This document shows positions 18,867-27,239 of a stretch of DNA of 64,000 bases, piece after piece. The position numbers and the translations under genes are program-made. Under the pieces are notes generated by a model. It was not told where the DNA came from, did not search any database, and saw only the letters and a list, made by a program, of their open reading frames with translations. The stretch spans positions 496,001-560,000 of the forward strand of contig BPIE01000001.1 in NCBI GenBank assembly GCA_026003935.1. The letters run 5' to 3'. Each line of letters begins with the position of its first letter. Positions within the stretch are counted from its first letter, which is position 1. The DNA comes from Tepidiforma sp. Its GTDB lineage: Bacteria > Chloroflexota > Dehalococcoidia > Tepidiformales > Tepidiformaceae.

Positions 18867-20521
18867 CAGATGAAGACCGGTTCGCGCTGTTCGCCCCAGA
18901 CTTTGCGGAGGCGGTGGCTGATTTCGCCGAGGGTGACGCGGTTTTCGACGGCCTCGACCATGAGGGGGACGAGGTTGTCGGTGCCGCGGGCGGCCTGTTC
19001 GATCCGTGCGAGCATGTGTTCGACGGCGGCGTTGTCGCGGGCGGCGCGGAGCTTGCGGAGCTTTTCGACCTGGCGCTGGCCGATGGCGGGGTCGACGCGG
19101 AGGATTTCGGGCTGTTCTTCCTCGGCGACGATGAATTCGTTGACGCCGACGATGATGCGCTCCTTGTTTTCGACCTGCATTTGGTAGCGGTAGGCGGCTT
19201 CCTGGATTTCCTTTTGCTGGAACCCTTTTTCGATGGCTGCGAGGGCGCCGCCCATGTTGTCGATGGTGGCGATGTAGTCGCGGGCCTCGGCTTCGAGGCG
19301 GTTGGTGAGGTCTTCGACGAAGTACGAGCCGCCGAGGGGGTCGACGACATCGGCGACGCCGCTTTCGTAGGCGAGGATCTGCTGGGTGCGGAGGGCGATC
19401 TGGACGGCCTTTTCGGTGGGGAGGGCGAGGGCTTCGTCCATGGAGTTGGTGTGGAGGGACTGGGTGCCGCCGAGAACAGCGGCGAGGGCCTGGACGGTGG
19501 TGCGGACGATGTTGTTTTCGGGCTGCTGCGCGGTGAGCGTGGCGCCGCCGGTTTGGGTGTGGAAGCGGAGCATCTGGGAGCGCGGGTTCTTGGCTTCGAA
19601 GCGGTCGCGCATGATGTGGGCCCAGAGGCGGCGGGCGGCGCGGAACTTGGCGACTTCTTCGAGGAAGTTGTTGTGGCAGGCGAAGAAGAAGGAGAGGCGG
19701 CCAGCGAAGTCGTCGACGTCGAGGCCGGCGCCGATGGCGGCTTCGACGTAGGCGATGCCGTTGGCGAGGGTGAAGGCGATTTCCTGGGCGGCGGTGCAGC
19801 CGGCCTCGCGCATGTGGTAGCCGGAGATGGAGATGGTGTTCCACTGCGGCACGTTGTCTTTGCAGTAGGCAAAGATATCGGTGATGAGCCGCATGGAGGG
19901 CTTGGGGGGATAAATGTAGGTGCCGCGGGCGATGTATTCCTTGAGGATGTCGTTCTGGACGGTGCCGCCGAGCTTGTCGGGGGAGACGCCCTGGTGCTTG
20001 CCGACGGCGACGTAGAGTGCGAGGAGGATGGCGGCGGTGGCGTTGATGGTCATCGAGGTGGTGACCTTATCGAGCGGGATACCGTCGAAGAGGGTCAGCA
20101 TGTCCTCGATGGAGTCGATGGCGACGCCGACTTTGCCGACTTCGCCGGCGGCCATGGGGTCGTCGGAGTCGTAACCGATCTGGGTGGGGAGGTCGAAGGC
20201 GACGGAGAGGCCGGTCTGGCCCTGCGAGAGGAGGTAGCGGTAGCGCTGGTTGGATTCCTCAGCGGTGCCGAAGCCGGCGTACTGGCGCATGGTCCAGAAG
20301 CGGCCGCGGTACATGGTGGGCTGGATGCCGCGGGTGAAGGGGAATTCGCCGGGGAAGCCGAGCTGGGTGACCGGGTCCCAGCCTTCGAGGTCTTCCTGGG
20401 TGTAGATGGGGTCGATGGGCATGCGACCCGTGGTTTCGAAGGATGGTTGACGTTCGGGGGCGCGCTGGACAGCTTTGGCGTAGGGGCCCTGCAGCCACTC
20501 GCGCTTGGTGGTGATTGGCAT
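18866..20521 (-). CDS. mcmA1: Methylmalonyl-CoA mutase, large subunit
   Basis: A 551-residue substrate-binding TIM barrel without the B12 domain. It has [20 protein letters not shown] (the conserved active-site Tyr and surrounding pocket), [36 protein letters not shown] (the Arg that pairs with the substrate carboxylate in methylmalonyl-CoA mutase), [10 protein letters not shown] (catalytic His) and [17 protein letters not shown]. These residues favour methylmalonyl-CoA over isobutyryl- or hydroxyisobutyryl-CoA. The B12-binding partner is at 16623-17033. No B12 riboswitch is visible in the ~100 bases upstream. Confidence 0.95.
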   Translation of the reverse strand: MPITTKREWLQGPYAKAVQRAPERQPSFETTGRMPIDPIYTQEDLEGWDPVTQLGFPGEFPFTRGIQPTMYRGRFWTMRQYAGFGTAEESNQRYRYLLSQGQTGLSVAFDLPTQIGYDSDDPMAAGEVGKVGVAIDSIEDMLTLFDGIPLDKVTTSMTINATAAILLALYVAVGKHQGVSPDKLGGTVQNDILKEYIARGTYIYPPKPSMRLITDIFAYCKDNVPQWNTISISGYHMREAGCTAAQEIAFTLANGIAYVEAAIGAGLDVDDFAGRLSFFFACHNNFLEEVAKFRAARRLWAHIMRDRFEAKNPRSQMLRFHTQTGGATLTAQQPENNIVRTTVQALAAVLGGTQSLHTNSMDEALALPTEKAVQIALRTQQILAYESGVADVVDPLGGSYFVEDLTNRLEAEARDYIATIDNMGGALAAIEKGFQQKEIQEAAYRYQMQVENKERIIVGVNEFIVAEEEQPEILRVDPAIGQRQVEKLRKLRAARDNAAVEHMLARIEQAARGTDNLVPLMVEAVENRVTLGEISHRLRKVWGEQREPVFI

Positions 20522-20629
20522 GCTTGTGCGACTCCGGGGACGCTTGGGCGCGTTCTGGCGAACGGCGGTGCAGTCTCCGAAGTATAGGAGCGGGCTGCGC
20601 GAGGCGGCAAACGCGGGGAGGCGCGATGC

Positions 20630-20776
20630 CTAGGGGTCGCGGGTGTCGCGGGCCTTTTCGCGCAGGCGCTTGAGGCGCTCTTCCTCGAAGTCCACGATGG
20701 GGCGGACGATGGCGAGGCGGCGCCGGCGCTCGTGGAGGTCGTCGTCGTAGGTGTGGATGCGCTGTGCCTGTCCCAT
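20630..20776 (-). CDS. Small charged hypothetical protein (48 aa)
   Basis: A short reading frame, [15 protein letters not shown] at the start, followed by an Arg/Glu/Lys-rich helix ending in EKARDTRDP. Its amino-acid composition looks coding and its stop lies before the mutase upstream region. There is no Shine-Dalgarno; the region upstream of the ATG (TATATGGG) would suit a leaderless message. Longer versions extend upstream but are Pro/Arg-rich and unconvincing. No family recognised. Confidence 0.4.
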   Translation of the reverse strand: MGQAQRIHTYDDDLHERRRRLAIVRPIVDFEEERLKRLREKARDTRDP

Positions 20777-20944
20777 ATAGGGATGTTCGACATGCGGGCA
20801 GGCCGTCTGCAATGCGGGAACGACCTGATTTGCGGGCCGGGGTGCGCGGAGCGGGTGCTGCGGGCACGGCGTGCCGAGCGGGGAGCGGGGCGTCGGGGGA
20901 CGCCGCGGGACGTTCAAGGGGAACTCGTTGACAGAATCAGGGTC

Positions 20945-20972
20945 TTTACCTCTTGACAAAGGGCCCTATAAT
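20945..20972 (+). promoter_or_regulatory. Probable sigma-70-type promoter of the response-regulator gene
   Basis: A perfect TATAAT at 20967-20972 with TTTACC at 20945-20950, spacer 16. A consensus TTGACA at 20953-20958 is only eight bases from the TATAAT, too close to act as its -35, and another TTGACA occurs at 20928-20933. The two TTGACA copies, 25 bases apart, could be part of an operator. The start codon is about 50 bases downstream. Confidence 0.5.
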
Positions 20973-21023
20973 CCTCGCCACCATCCGGGCCTGTGCCCGG
21001 GGAGTGTTGTTCACAGGGGTCCG

Positions 21024-21785
21024 ATGAGGATGGCAGGCCTCGCCCGAACGCAGTTTTTGAGCTGTCTCCTCGTGGCGCCGGCGTCGCTGGAGACACGTGC
21101 GTTCGTTCGGGCGCTGCACGGTGGCGGGCTCGCGGTGCTCGAGCGGGAGCCGGGGGATGCGGCGGTGCGGATGGCGGAATCAGGCGAATTCGACCTCGTG
21201 GTCCGGGCGGTGGACGCTGACGGGGTGGGTGGGCTGGTCGATGTTGCGCGGCTGACGGCATGCGGGAGACCGGTGGTTGCGGTGTTCGAGACGGCGACGG
21301 CGGAGCTGGTGGCGGAGGCGTTTGCGGCGGGCGCGGATGCGTGCCTCGAGCTGGATGCAGACCCGCGGGTGGTTGCAGCGCAGGTACACGCGGTGCTGCG
21401 GCGGGCCGGTGCGTTCGCGAATGCGACGCCGGGGAGCGATGGGGTCCTTCAGGTTGGGGACCTGCTGGTCGATGTTGATCGATGCGAGGTGCAGCGCGGG
21501 GGGATGGTGGTACCGCTCACCGCGGCGGAGTTCCGCATCGTGGAGTACATGGCCCGGAATTGCGGGCGGGTACTCAAGCCCCACGAGATCCTGAACGCCG
21601 TCTCGGACGATTACCGCTATCTGCCCCGGGAAGCACAGGACGTGTTCAAGGTCTACGTCCGCCGGATTCGGCGGAAGCTCGAGCCGAACGAAGAGGCGCC
21701 GCAGTACCTGGTCACCGTGCGGGGCTTTGGGTATCGGCTGGAGGGCGGCCGGCAGCGGGTGATGCTCCCGGCGCGGCACGCCTGA
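21024..21785 (+). CDS. OmpR-type winged-helix regulator with degenerate receiver
   Basis: A 253-residue protein. The C-terminal ~100 residues form an OmpR/PhoB DNA-binding domain: LLVDVDRCEVQRGGMVVPLT, AEFRIVEYMARNCGRVLKPH, VYVRRIRRKLEPNE and YLVTVRGFGYRLE. The N-terminal ~120 residues have receiver-like secondary structure, but the phospho-acceptor region reads FDLVVRAVDADG with no Asp at the acceptor position, and neither the N-terminal acidic pair nor the Lys is evident. It is probably phosphorylation-independent. A promoter with TATAAT lies about 50 bases upstream. No sensor kinase gene is adjacent. Confidence 0.85.
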   Translation: MRMAGLARTQFLSCLLVAPASLETRAFVRALHGGGLAVLEREPGDAAVRMAESGEFDLVVRAVDADGVGGLVDVARLTACGRPVVAVFETATAELVAEAFAAGADACLELDADPRVVAAQVHAVLRRAGAFANATPGSDGVLQVGDLLVDVDRCEVQRGGMVVPLTAAEFRIVEYMARNCGRVLKPHEILNAVSDDYRYLPREAQDVFKVYVRRIRRKLEPNEEAPQYLVTVRGFGYRLEGGRQRVMLPARHA

Positions 21786-21830
21786 GACGCGTCCGAGGCT
21801 CCCAGGCGCTGTCCTCCCCGGAAGGTTGAC

Positions 21831-22397
21831 GTGGGAGAGCACGACAGCGAGCCTGAGGATGTGATTCTCGAGCGCCTGCAGGAAGCCGCTTCGGGCGATG
21901 CGACGGTGCGGCAGCTCCGGCGGCGGTATGACCTGCTGCGGCAGGACTATGAGCGGCTGCTCGACCGGCTGGGGGAGCTGGAGGAACGGCTGGAAGCGGC
22001 GACGCGGCCGGGGACAGCCGAGCCGCAGAAGACGGTTTCGGGGGCGCTGGCCGAGGCCATCGCTGCACCGCTGCTGCAGCTCCGGCAGGAGTACCTCCTG
22101 GCGGCGGCGAGCATTGCCCAGGTGGTGGCGGGGCTGGAGGGGCTCGCGGGGGGCCTGAAGGGGCAGCACGGGGCGGCGGGTGCGTCTTCGGCACGCGGGG
22201 AGTCAGCGGCTGCGAGCCCGGAGCGGCAGGAGGGCAGGAGCCGACGTGTCCAGGTGGATGTACGCGGGAGCGGGTTCGGCGAGCTGCTGGATTTCCAGGA
22301 GCGGCTTTCGGCGCTCCCGGGGGTGGCACGGGTTTCGATCAACGCGATCGACAACGAGCGGGCGACGCTGGTGGTGGAGCTGGAGCAGGCAGAGTAG
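21831..22397 (+). CDS. Hypothetical coiled-coil protein with C-terminal ferredoxin-like module
   Basis: A 188-residue protein starting GTG. Residues 10-65 form a strongly charged coiled coil (LRRRYDLLRQDYERLLDRLG). Then comes a helical segment, a low-complexity linker (about 108-135) and a C-terminal ~50-residue module with FGELLDFQERLSALPGVARV, reminiscent of small beta-alpha-beta ligand or multimerisation domains that recur in Chloroflexota signalling proteins. No membrane segment. It follows the regulator gene after 45 bases, so it may be its partner. No function assigned. Confidence 0.65.
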   Translation: MGEHDSEPEDVILERLQEAASGDATVRQLRRRYDLLRQDYERLLDRLGELEERLEAATRPGTAEPQKTVSGALAEAIAAPLLQLRQEYLLAAASIAQVVAGLEGLAGGLKGQHGAAGASSARGESAAASPERQEGRSRRVQVDVRGSGFGELLDFQERLSALPGVARVSINAIDNERATLVVELEQAE

Positions 22398-22448
22398 CGG
22401 CGGGCCGGCTACACTGCGCCGGGTTCATCTGCCCGGACGGAGGCTCTG

Positions 22449-22805
22449 ATGGATATCGAACGGTACAACGCGGAATGGCTGCAGGCGTGGACAGAGAAGG
22501 ACGTGCCGCGGCTGCTGGAGTTCTACCACCCCGAGACGGAGTACCGGGATTCGCAGGTACCGAACGGGCTGAAGGGGCACGCGGCGCTGAAGGCATACCT
22601 CGAGGGGCTGTTTGCGGCGACGCCGCCGATGGCGTACGTGCCTGACGAGGTGTGGCCTATCCCCGGCGGGTATTGCGGCCGGTGGTATTGCACGGTGACG
22701 CTGCCGGATGGGTCGACGCGGCGGCTGCGCGGGTTCGACCTCGTGAAGCTGGAAGGGGACCGCATCACGTTCAACGAGGTGTATACGCACAACCTCCCAT
22801 CGTGA
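22449..22805 (+). CDS. Nuclear transport factor 2-like (SnoaL-type) protein
   Basis: A 118-residue protein with the NTF2-like cone fold pattern: ERYNAEWLQAWTEKDVPRLL, then EFYHPETEYRDS, ALKAYLEGLFA and a C-terminal sheet ending in DRITFNEVYTHN. SnoaL-like members are small isomerases, hydrolases or binding proteins for hydrophobic ligands. It starts at ATG 22449 and ends ten bases from the convergent epoxide hydrolase; the substrate cannot be told. Confidence 0.8.
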   Translation: MDIERYNAEWLQAWTEKDVPRLLEFYHPETEYRDSQVPNGLKGHAALKAYLEGLFAATPPMAYVPDEVWPIPGGYCGRWYCTVTLPDGSTRRLRGFDLVKLEGDRITFNEVYTHNLPS

Positions 22806-22815
22806 GCCGGGCGGT

Positions 22816-23946
22816 TCAGCGAAGGCGGCGGAAGAAAGCGATGATGTCGCCTGCGAGGAGGCCGGGCTGTTCGAGCGCGGCGAAGTGGCCGCCGCGCGGC
22901 ATTTCGCTCCAGTGGACGATGTTGAAGCGCTGTTCGGCCCAGTGCCGGGGCACGCGCCAGGGTTCGCGGGGGAAAACGGCGACGCCGGTGGGGACTTCGA
23001 CGCGGGGGTAGACGAAGCCGGCGGGGTCGCGGCGCGCTTCGTAGTAGATGCGGGCGGCGCTGGCCACGCTGTTAGGTGCCCAGTAGAACATGAGGTTGGT
23101 GAGGAGGACGTCTTTCGAGAAGGTTTTCTCGAGGTTGTCGCCGACGTCGCCCCAGGTATGGAACTTTTCGACGACCCAGGCGGCGAGGCCGGCGGGTGAA
23201 TCGGACTGGGCGAGGGTGAGGGAATCGGGCTTGGTGCCCTGGGTGAGGGAGTAGCCGGTTTCGTTGGCCTGGAAGGCTTCGCGGGTGGCGATGTGCTGGC
23301 GGTCTTCTTCGGTGGGATTGGCCGGGGGCTGGGCGAAGACGAAGTTGAGGTGGGCGCCAATGACGTGTTCGGGGAAGGCGGATGCCATTTTCGCGGAGAT
23401 GATGCCTCCCCAGTCGCCGCCCTGGACTCCGTAGCGCTGGTAGCCGAGTTCGCGGGTCATGAGGGTGTCGAAGGCGGCGGCGATGCGGCTGATGCCCCAG
23501 CCGCGCTCGCGGGGTTTGCCGCCAAAACCGAACCCGGGGAGTGCCGGGATGACGAGGTCGAAGGCGTCGGAATCGGCATGCCCGTGGGCACCGGGGTTTA
23601 CGAGGCGGTCGATGATGAAATAGAACTCGAAGATGGAGCCGGGCCAGCCGTGGATGAGGAGGAGGGGGATGGCTCCGGGTTTTCCGCTCTTGATGTGCCA
23701 AAAGTGGATATCGACACCGTCGACTTCGGCAAGGTAGCCGGGGTAGCGGTTGAGGTGGCCTTCGTGGAGACGCCAGTCGTATCCGTTGGCCCAGTAGTCA
23801 CAAAGCTCGCGGATGTAGTCGAGGTTGGCGCCGTAGTCCCAGCCGGCGCCGGGGAGCTGCTCGGGCCAGCGGGTGCGGGCGAGCCGTTGGCGGAGGTCGG
23901 CGAGGACGTCGTCGGCGACGTGGATGGTGAAGGGGCGGGTGCTCAT
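22816..23946 (-). CDS. Epoxide hydrolase (microsomal/EHN type, alpha/beta hydrolase)
   Basis: A 376-residue hydrolase. An N-terminal EHN domain (RPFTIHVADDVLADLRQRLA, RTRWPEQLPGAGWDYG) precedes the alpha/beta core. HGWPGSIFEFYF is the oxyanion motif (HGWPG), GVQGGDWGGIISAKMA holds the nucleophile Asp (GGDWG) and PRGGHFAALEQP the catalytic His. These features define the microsomal-type epoxide hydrolases. The start ATG 23946 is favoured over upstream codons by conservation of MSTRPFTIHV. Confidence 0.93.
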   Translation of the reverse strand: MSTRPFTIHVADDVLADLRQRLARTRWPEQLPGAGWDYGANLDYIRELCDYWANGYDWRLHEGHLNRYPGYLAEVDGVDIHFWHIKSGKPGAIPLLLIHGWPGSIFEFYFIIDRLVNPGAHGHADSDAFDLVIPALPGFGFGGKPRERGWGISRIAAAFDTLMTRELGYQRYGVQGGDWGGIISAKMASAFPEHVIGAHLNFVFAQPPANPTEEDRQHIATREAFQANETGYSLTQGTKPDSLTLAQSDSPAGLAAWVVEKFHTWGDVGDNLEKTFSKDVLLTNLMFYWAPNSVASAARIYYEARRDPAGFVYPRVEVPTGVAVFPREPWRVPRHWAEQRFNIVHWSEMPRGGHFAALEQPGLLAGDIIAFFRRLR

Positions 23947-23982
23947 GTCGGGGAATGATAGCGAGCGCGGCAGCGGGATGCC

Positions 23983-24012
23983 TTGACCGCCAACCGGGGG
24001 TGAACCTAGCAT
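23983..24012 (+). promoter_or_regulatory. Probable promoter of tRNA-Phe
   Basis: TTGACC at 23983-23988 and TAGCAT at 24007-24012 with an 18-base spacer. Transcription would begin a few bases before the mature tRNA 5' end at 24024. Confidence 0.55.
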
Positions 24013-24023
24013 GAAGCGGCGGC

Positions 24024-24099
24024 GCTGAGGTAGCTCAGTTGGTAGAGCACGGCACTGAAAATGCCGGTGTCCTCGGTTCGATCCCGAGCCTCAGCACCA
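24024..24099 (+). tRNA. tRNA-Phe (GAA)
   Basis: A complete cloverleaf: acceptor stem GCTGAGG/CCTCAGC, D arm GCTC..GAGC, anticodon stem CGGCA/TGCCG around loop CTGAAAA (anticodon GAA), T arm CTCGG/CCGAG around TTCGATC. The 3' CCA is encoded (24097-24099). Confidence 0.98.
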
Positions 24100-24113
24100 G
24101 GCATGTTGCGAGC

Positions 24114-24150
24114 GCGGGCCCGGCCGGTTGGCCGGGCCCGCGGTGTTTTT
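24114..24150 (+). terminator. Rho-independent terminator of tRNA-Phe
   Basis: A perfect 12-bp GC stem (24114-24125 with 24130-24141), GGTT loop and a GGTGTTTTT tail ending at 24150. The T-run is only on the plus strand, so it serves the tRNA and not the convergent metK-like operon. Confidence 0.9.
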
Positions 24151-24160
24151 GGGGATGCGC

Positions 24161-25300
24161 TCAGGCGGGTTGGAACGTCTCCCAGGGGCGTCCGGGGAGA
24201 AAGTGGCCGTACCGGGCCACATCGACGAGGTCGGCGGCGCCGGTCCAGCGGTCGCCGGCCCCTGCAAGCGAGAGGTCGATGAACGGCTCCCAGCGGGCCG
24301 GGTCGAGCGGCTCCCCGCCGGCGCCGCGGAGCGACACGACCCGGAAGCGCTCGTCGCCGGGGAAAACGGCGAGCGTGGCCGTGCATTCCGGGGCGGCGCC
24401 GGTGCGAACGACGAGCCGGGCGAGGCGCCGGGCGATGATCGCACCTGCGCGGTCGGGCTTGTAGAGGTCCTTGCCGGAAAGGGCGCCGCCCCCGATAGGG
24501 ACGCGGGGGCCGTAGGCATCGATGACGAGTTTCTTGCCGCTCAGCCCGTTGTCGCCGTCGGGGCCTCCGAAGACGAAGTTCCCGGCACCGTTCACCTCGA
24601 TGTCGGGTAGGTCCGGCTCGAGGCCGGGGATGGCTTCGGCGGCCTCGGAGAGGACCGCTTCGAGCGCGCCGCGGACCGAGCGGCGGAGTTCGACCGGGTC
24701 GCCGGCGGGCGCCTGCTGGAGCGAGGTGCTGAACGAGCGGAGGCGGGAGGCCGGGCCCTGACGCTCGAGCACGATAATCACCTTCCCATCGGGGCCAAGG
24801 AGGAGGTCGGGCCGTTCACTCCGGAGCCGTTCGAGGGCGCGGGCGAGACGTCCGGCGAGCCAGTGCTCGGCAGGAAGGTCGTTGGTCCCGGGGGAGTCGA
24901 CGGCGTAGCCGGTCACGATGGACTGGTCGTCAGAGAAGGCGCGGCCTTCCTCCTCGCCGTCGAGCAGGGGCCCGAGGCAGAGGTCGGTGGCGACGGTGAG
25001 GGTCTCAGGGAGCGGGGTCCACCGGTCGCCCGCGGGGAGGGCGGGGTCGACCGGGCTGCCGAAGCCGGCGGAGGCGTAGACCTGCCGGGCGATGCCGTCG
25101 ATGTCGATGTCGGTAGCACCCGAGCAGGCGATGCGGCCGGTGATGAAGACGCTGCGCCGGTGGACGGCGACCTCGAGGCCGACGAGCGCGCGCCGCTCCC
25201 GCCGGCCGGCTTCGGCGACGAGGGCATCGGCAACGGCGTCTGCGAGCTTATCGGGATGACCGGGGAGAACGAATTCCGCGGGAAAGAGCTGGGACCTCAT
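24161..25300 (-). CDS. metK: S-adenosylmethionine synthetase (MetK), divergent
   Basis: A 379-residue methionine adenosyltransferase making SAM from ATP and methionine. The key motifs are intact although overall divergent: GHPDKLADAVADALV (residues 14-28), DDQSIVTGYA (124-133), FVFGGPDGDNGLSGKKL (242-258) and GGGALSGKDLYKPDRAG (270-286), ending with YGHF and PWE as in classical MetK. AAGGAG lies seven bases upstream of ATG 25300. It is the last gene of the five-gene operon that begins with the dual SAM-riboswitch leader at about 29340. A second, canonical metK elsewhere cannot be excluded. Confidence 0.9.
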   Translation of the reverse strand: MRSQLFPAEFVLPGHPDKLADAVADALVAEAGRRERRALVGLEVAVHRRSVFITGRIACSGATDIDIDGIARQVYASAGFGSPVDPALPAGDRWTPLPETLTVATDLCLGPLLDGEEEGRAFSDDQSIVTGYAVDSPGTNDLPAEHWLAGRLARALERLRSERPDLLLGPDGKVIIVLERQGPASRLRSFSTSLQQAPAGDPVELRRSVRGALEAVLSEAAEAIPGLEPDLPDIEVNGAGNFVFGGPDGDNGLSGKKLVIDAYGPRVPIGGGALSGKDLYKPDRAGAIIARRLARLVVRTGAAPECTATLAVFPGDERFRVVSLRGAGGEPLDPARWEPFIDLSLAGAGDRWTGAADLVDVARYGHFLPGRPWETFQPA

Positions 25301-25332
25301 TGGGGAACTCCTTCGGATGGTTCGACTGGGCG

Positions 25333-26754
25333 TTAGGAGGAGAAAGGAGGCGCAGCTGCCAGGATGGCCGGGCGGCCCGGCGGTGCGGTGGGATTGAGCA
25401 GAACCAAGCAATTGGCGAACGGTTCCAGGTCACCGGAGAATCCGTCCCGAGTCAGGGCAACGCCGACGTGGGCGCGCAGAAGCGTCTGCCCAAGCTCCTT
25501 GCCCGGGTCACCGACGAATCCGTCGGTGATGATGACCGCGCGGCGGACCGCGTTGTCCCGCATGTGCGCGGCAACGCAGCGGATGTCGGTGCCCCCGGTC
25601 GTGATGCAGTCACCCCGGCGGAGCTGGGCGAGGGTGACGTCGGCCACCTGCGTCGAGAAGAGATGCACGCGAGGGTGGACGAACTCGCTGCAGTCGAGCA
25701 CTGCCGCGTAGAGGGCAGGGATGATGCGGGAGACGGAGCCACTGACGTCGAGGTACACGTGGACCCGCTCGCCGACCGGGAGGACCGACGGCAGGGTGAG
25801 CGGTGCTCGATAGAGGAGCGGCCGATGGCCGAGGGCACGGAGCACGACGGCGCGGCGGTCGAACGCCGGGATGGCGCTGTCGACGCTGCGCGGGTCGGCG
25901 ACGAGCCTGCGGATGGGCGAGGCGGCGGAGCTGGTCTGTCCTGCGATGCGCAGCAGGAGGCTGCGCAGGACAGCCCGGTTCCCGGGGGTCGGGCGGGGTT
26001 TCACGACCAGTTCGGCCATCGTACCGATGCTGGAGCGGCCCTTGGGGCCCTGCGGGTCGAGAGCTGGCCAGTACTTGGCGGCGCGCCGAACGGCATCGGT
26101 GAGCGACCGCTCGAGTGCCCGGTCGGCGGCGCCCCGGTCGGGCCCTGGCGTATGGGAGCCGAGCAGCGGTGTCCCGGCTGCCGCCGCTTCGGGGACCGCG
26201 CCGCGGAAGACCGAGTAGAGGTCGTCGTAGGTGGCGCCGGCGGGCGAGTAAAGCTGGCGATAGACGGCGGCGACTTCCTCCAGGCCGGGGACTGCGAGTG
26301 CGGGAACCTGCCAGGCTGAGGGGTCCCCGTCGTGGCGCCAGCCGGCCGGGGGCCGGAGCAGGCATTCGGGGAACCGCTCATCGGAGTAGAAGTCCGTCAG
26401 CAAGCTGGTGTAGCCCGGTTCGGGGAACATCCGGCAGAGCGTGGCGTTGATGACCGCGTCGAAGACGAGGTTGTCGAGCGCCGTCGGTTGAGCGCAGCGC
26501 CGGGTATGACCGAGGAGGATGTGGTGGAGCTCGTGCATGACGAGCATGAACAGTCGTTCGGGGGTCGCGGCGTACGCTTCGACGAACTCCGGATTGATGA
26601 GCATCCGGGGACGGATGCGGCATTCGGTGCGGGCGGTCGGCGCCTCGGTGGACGGGACGACTTCGAGGACTTGGAGCAGCGCGCGGACCGCAAGGGTGCC
26701 CGCGGGGAAGGCGTCGAGGATGCGCTCTTCAAGTTCGGCCGGGGTGATGGTCAT
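25333..26754 (-). CDS. DUF2201-type putative metallopeptidase with C-terminal vWA-like domain
   Basis: A 473-residue protein. The N-terminal half has an HExxH zinc-protease-like motif, MHELHHILLGHTRRC (His74, Glu75, His78, further His83). The C-terminal half has a MIDAS-like vWA pattern: YLDVSGSVS (DxSxS), TTGGTDIRC and ITDGFVGDPG. This architecture (DUF2201 N- and C-terminal domains) is the usual partner of MoxR AAA+ ATPases. GGAGG precedes the ATG. It lies just upstream of metK and downstream of the AAA+ gene and a small unknown gene. The substrate of the presumed protease or scaffold is unknown. Confidence 0.88.
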   Translation of the reverse strand: MTITPAELEERILDAFPAGTLAVRALLQVLEVVPSTEAPTARTECRIRPRMLINPEFVEAYAATPERLFMLVMHELHHILLGHTRRCAQPTALDNLVFDAVINATLCRMFPEPGYTSLLTDFYSDERFPECLLRPPAGWRHDGDPSAWQVPALAVPGLEEVAAVYRQLYSPAGATYDDLYSVFRGAVPEAAAAGTPLLGSHTPGPDRGAADRALERSLTDAVRRAAKYWPALDPQGPKGRSSIGTMAELVVKPRPTPGNRAVLRSLLLRIAGQTSSAASPIRRLVADPRSVDSAIPAFDRRAVVLRALGHRPLLYRAPLTLPSVLPVGERVHVYLDVSGSVSRIIPALYAAVLDCSEFVHPRVHLFSTQVADVTLAQLRRGDCITTGGTDIRCVAAHMRDNAVRRAVIITDGFVGDPGKELGQTLLRAHVGVALTRDGFSGDLEPFANCLVLLNPTAPPGRPAILAAAPPFSS

Positions 26755-27239
26755 GCTGACCTCCAGGTGGGCGGGATGAGGAGGACGGCGGTGCGCCGGG
26801 GGACGAGCCGGGAGAAGTTCGGCTCCTTGGCAGCGAGGTAGACGGTGTCTGAGCTCTTCGAGAGGACCGTGACGACGGAGAGCGGGTCGGCTTCCGCGGC
26901 GGTCGCGAGACCGAGGTCGGCGGAGACGACTGCGACGGGCGGGAGTGGCAGTTCGGGGACGCGCCCGGCGACGAGCCGCCGGAGGAGCCGCTCGGCCTCA
27001 CGCCAATCTCCCGGCAGGTCGAGGCCGAGCCAGCGGGCGTATTCGCCGGGCCCCGCCGGGTCGCGCCACGGCGGGAGCTCCGGAGGCATGGAGAACTGGA
27101 TACCAGGGAGGTCGACCCGGGAGCCGCTGAAGGTGATCTGGGTGGGCGGCGGGCCCATGTTCTCGAGCGTTCCCGGGGCGGCCGGCGGCCACCCCCGGAG
27201 ACGGGCCTCAGCGGAGGAACGTGCGAGCCGCGCGGTCAT
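26751..27239 (-). CDS. Hypothetical protein of the MoxR-vWA-MetK operon
   Basis: A 162-residue protein starting at ATG 27239, which overlaps the AAA+ stop (ATGA); its own stop overlaps the start of the vWA gene. There is no transmembrane segment or signal peptide. It has a Pro-rich middle (MPPELPPWRDPAGPG), a helical segment (DWREAERLLRRLVAGRVP) and a C-terminal hydrophobic beta-rich part (PVAVVSADLGL, DTVYLAAKEPNFSRL, AVLLIPPTW). I do not recognise a family. Double overlap with both neighbours argues that it is a real, stoichiometric component. Confidence 0.72.
   Translation of the reverse strand: MTARLARSSAEARLRGWPPAAPGTLENMGPPPTQITFSGSRVDLPGIQFSMPPELPPWRDPAGPGEYARWLGLDLPGDWREAERLLRRLVAGRVPELPLPPVAVVSADLGLATAAEADPLSVVTVLSKSSDTVYLAAKEPNFSRLVPRRTAVLLIPPTWRSA

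Noticed and set aside
20522-20629. A possible cobalamin riboswitch before the B12-dependent mutase operon
   Set aside because: No B12-box or conserved aptamer core is visible in this short gap.
20953-20972. TTGACA plus TATAAT as one promoter
   Set aside because: The spacer is only eight bases; the TATAAT is better paired with TTTACC at 20945.
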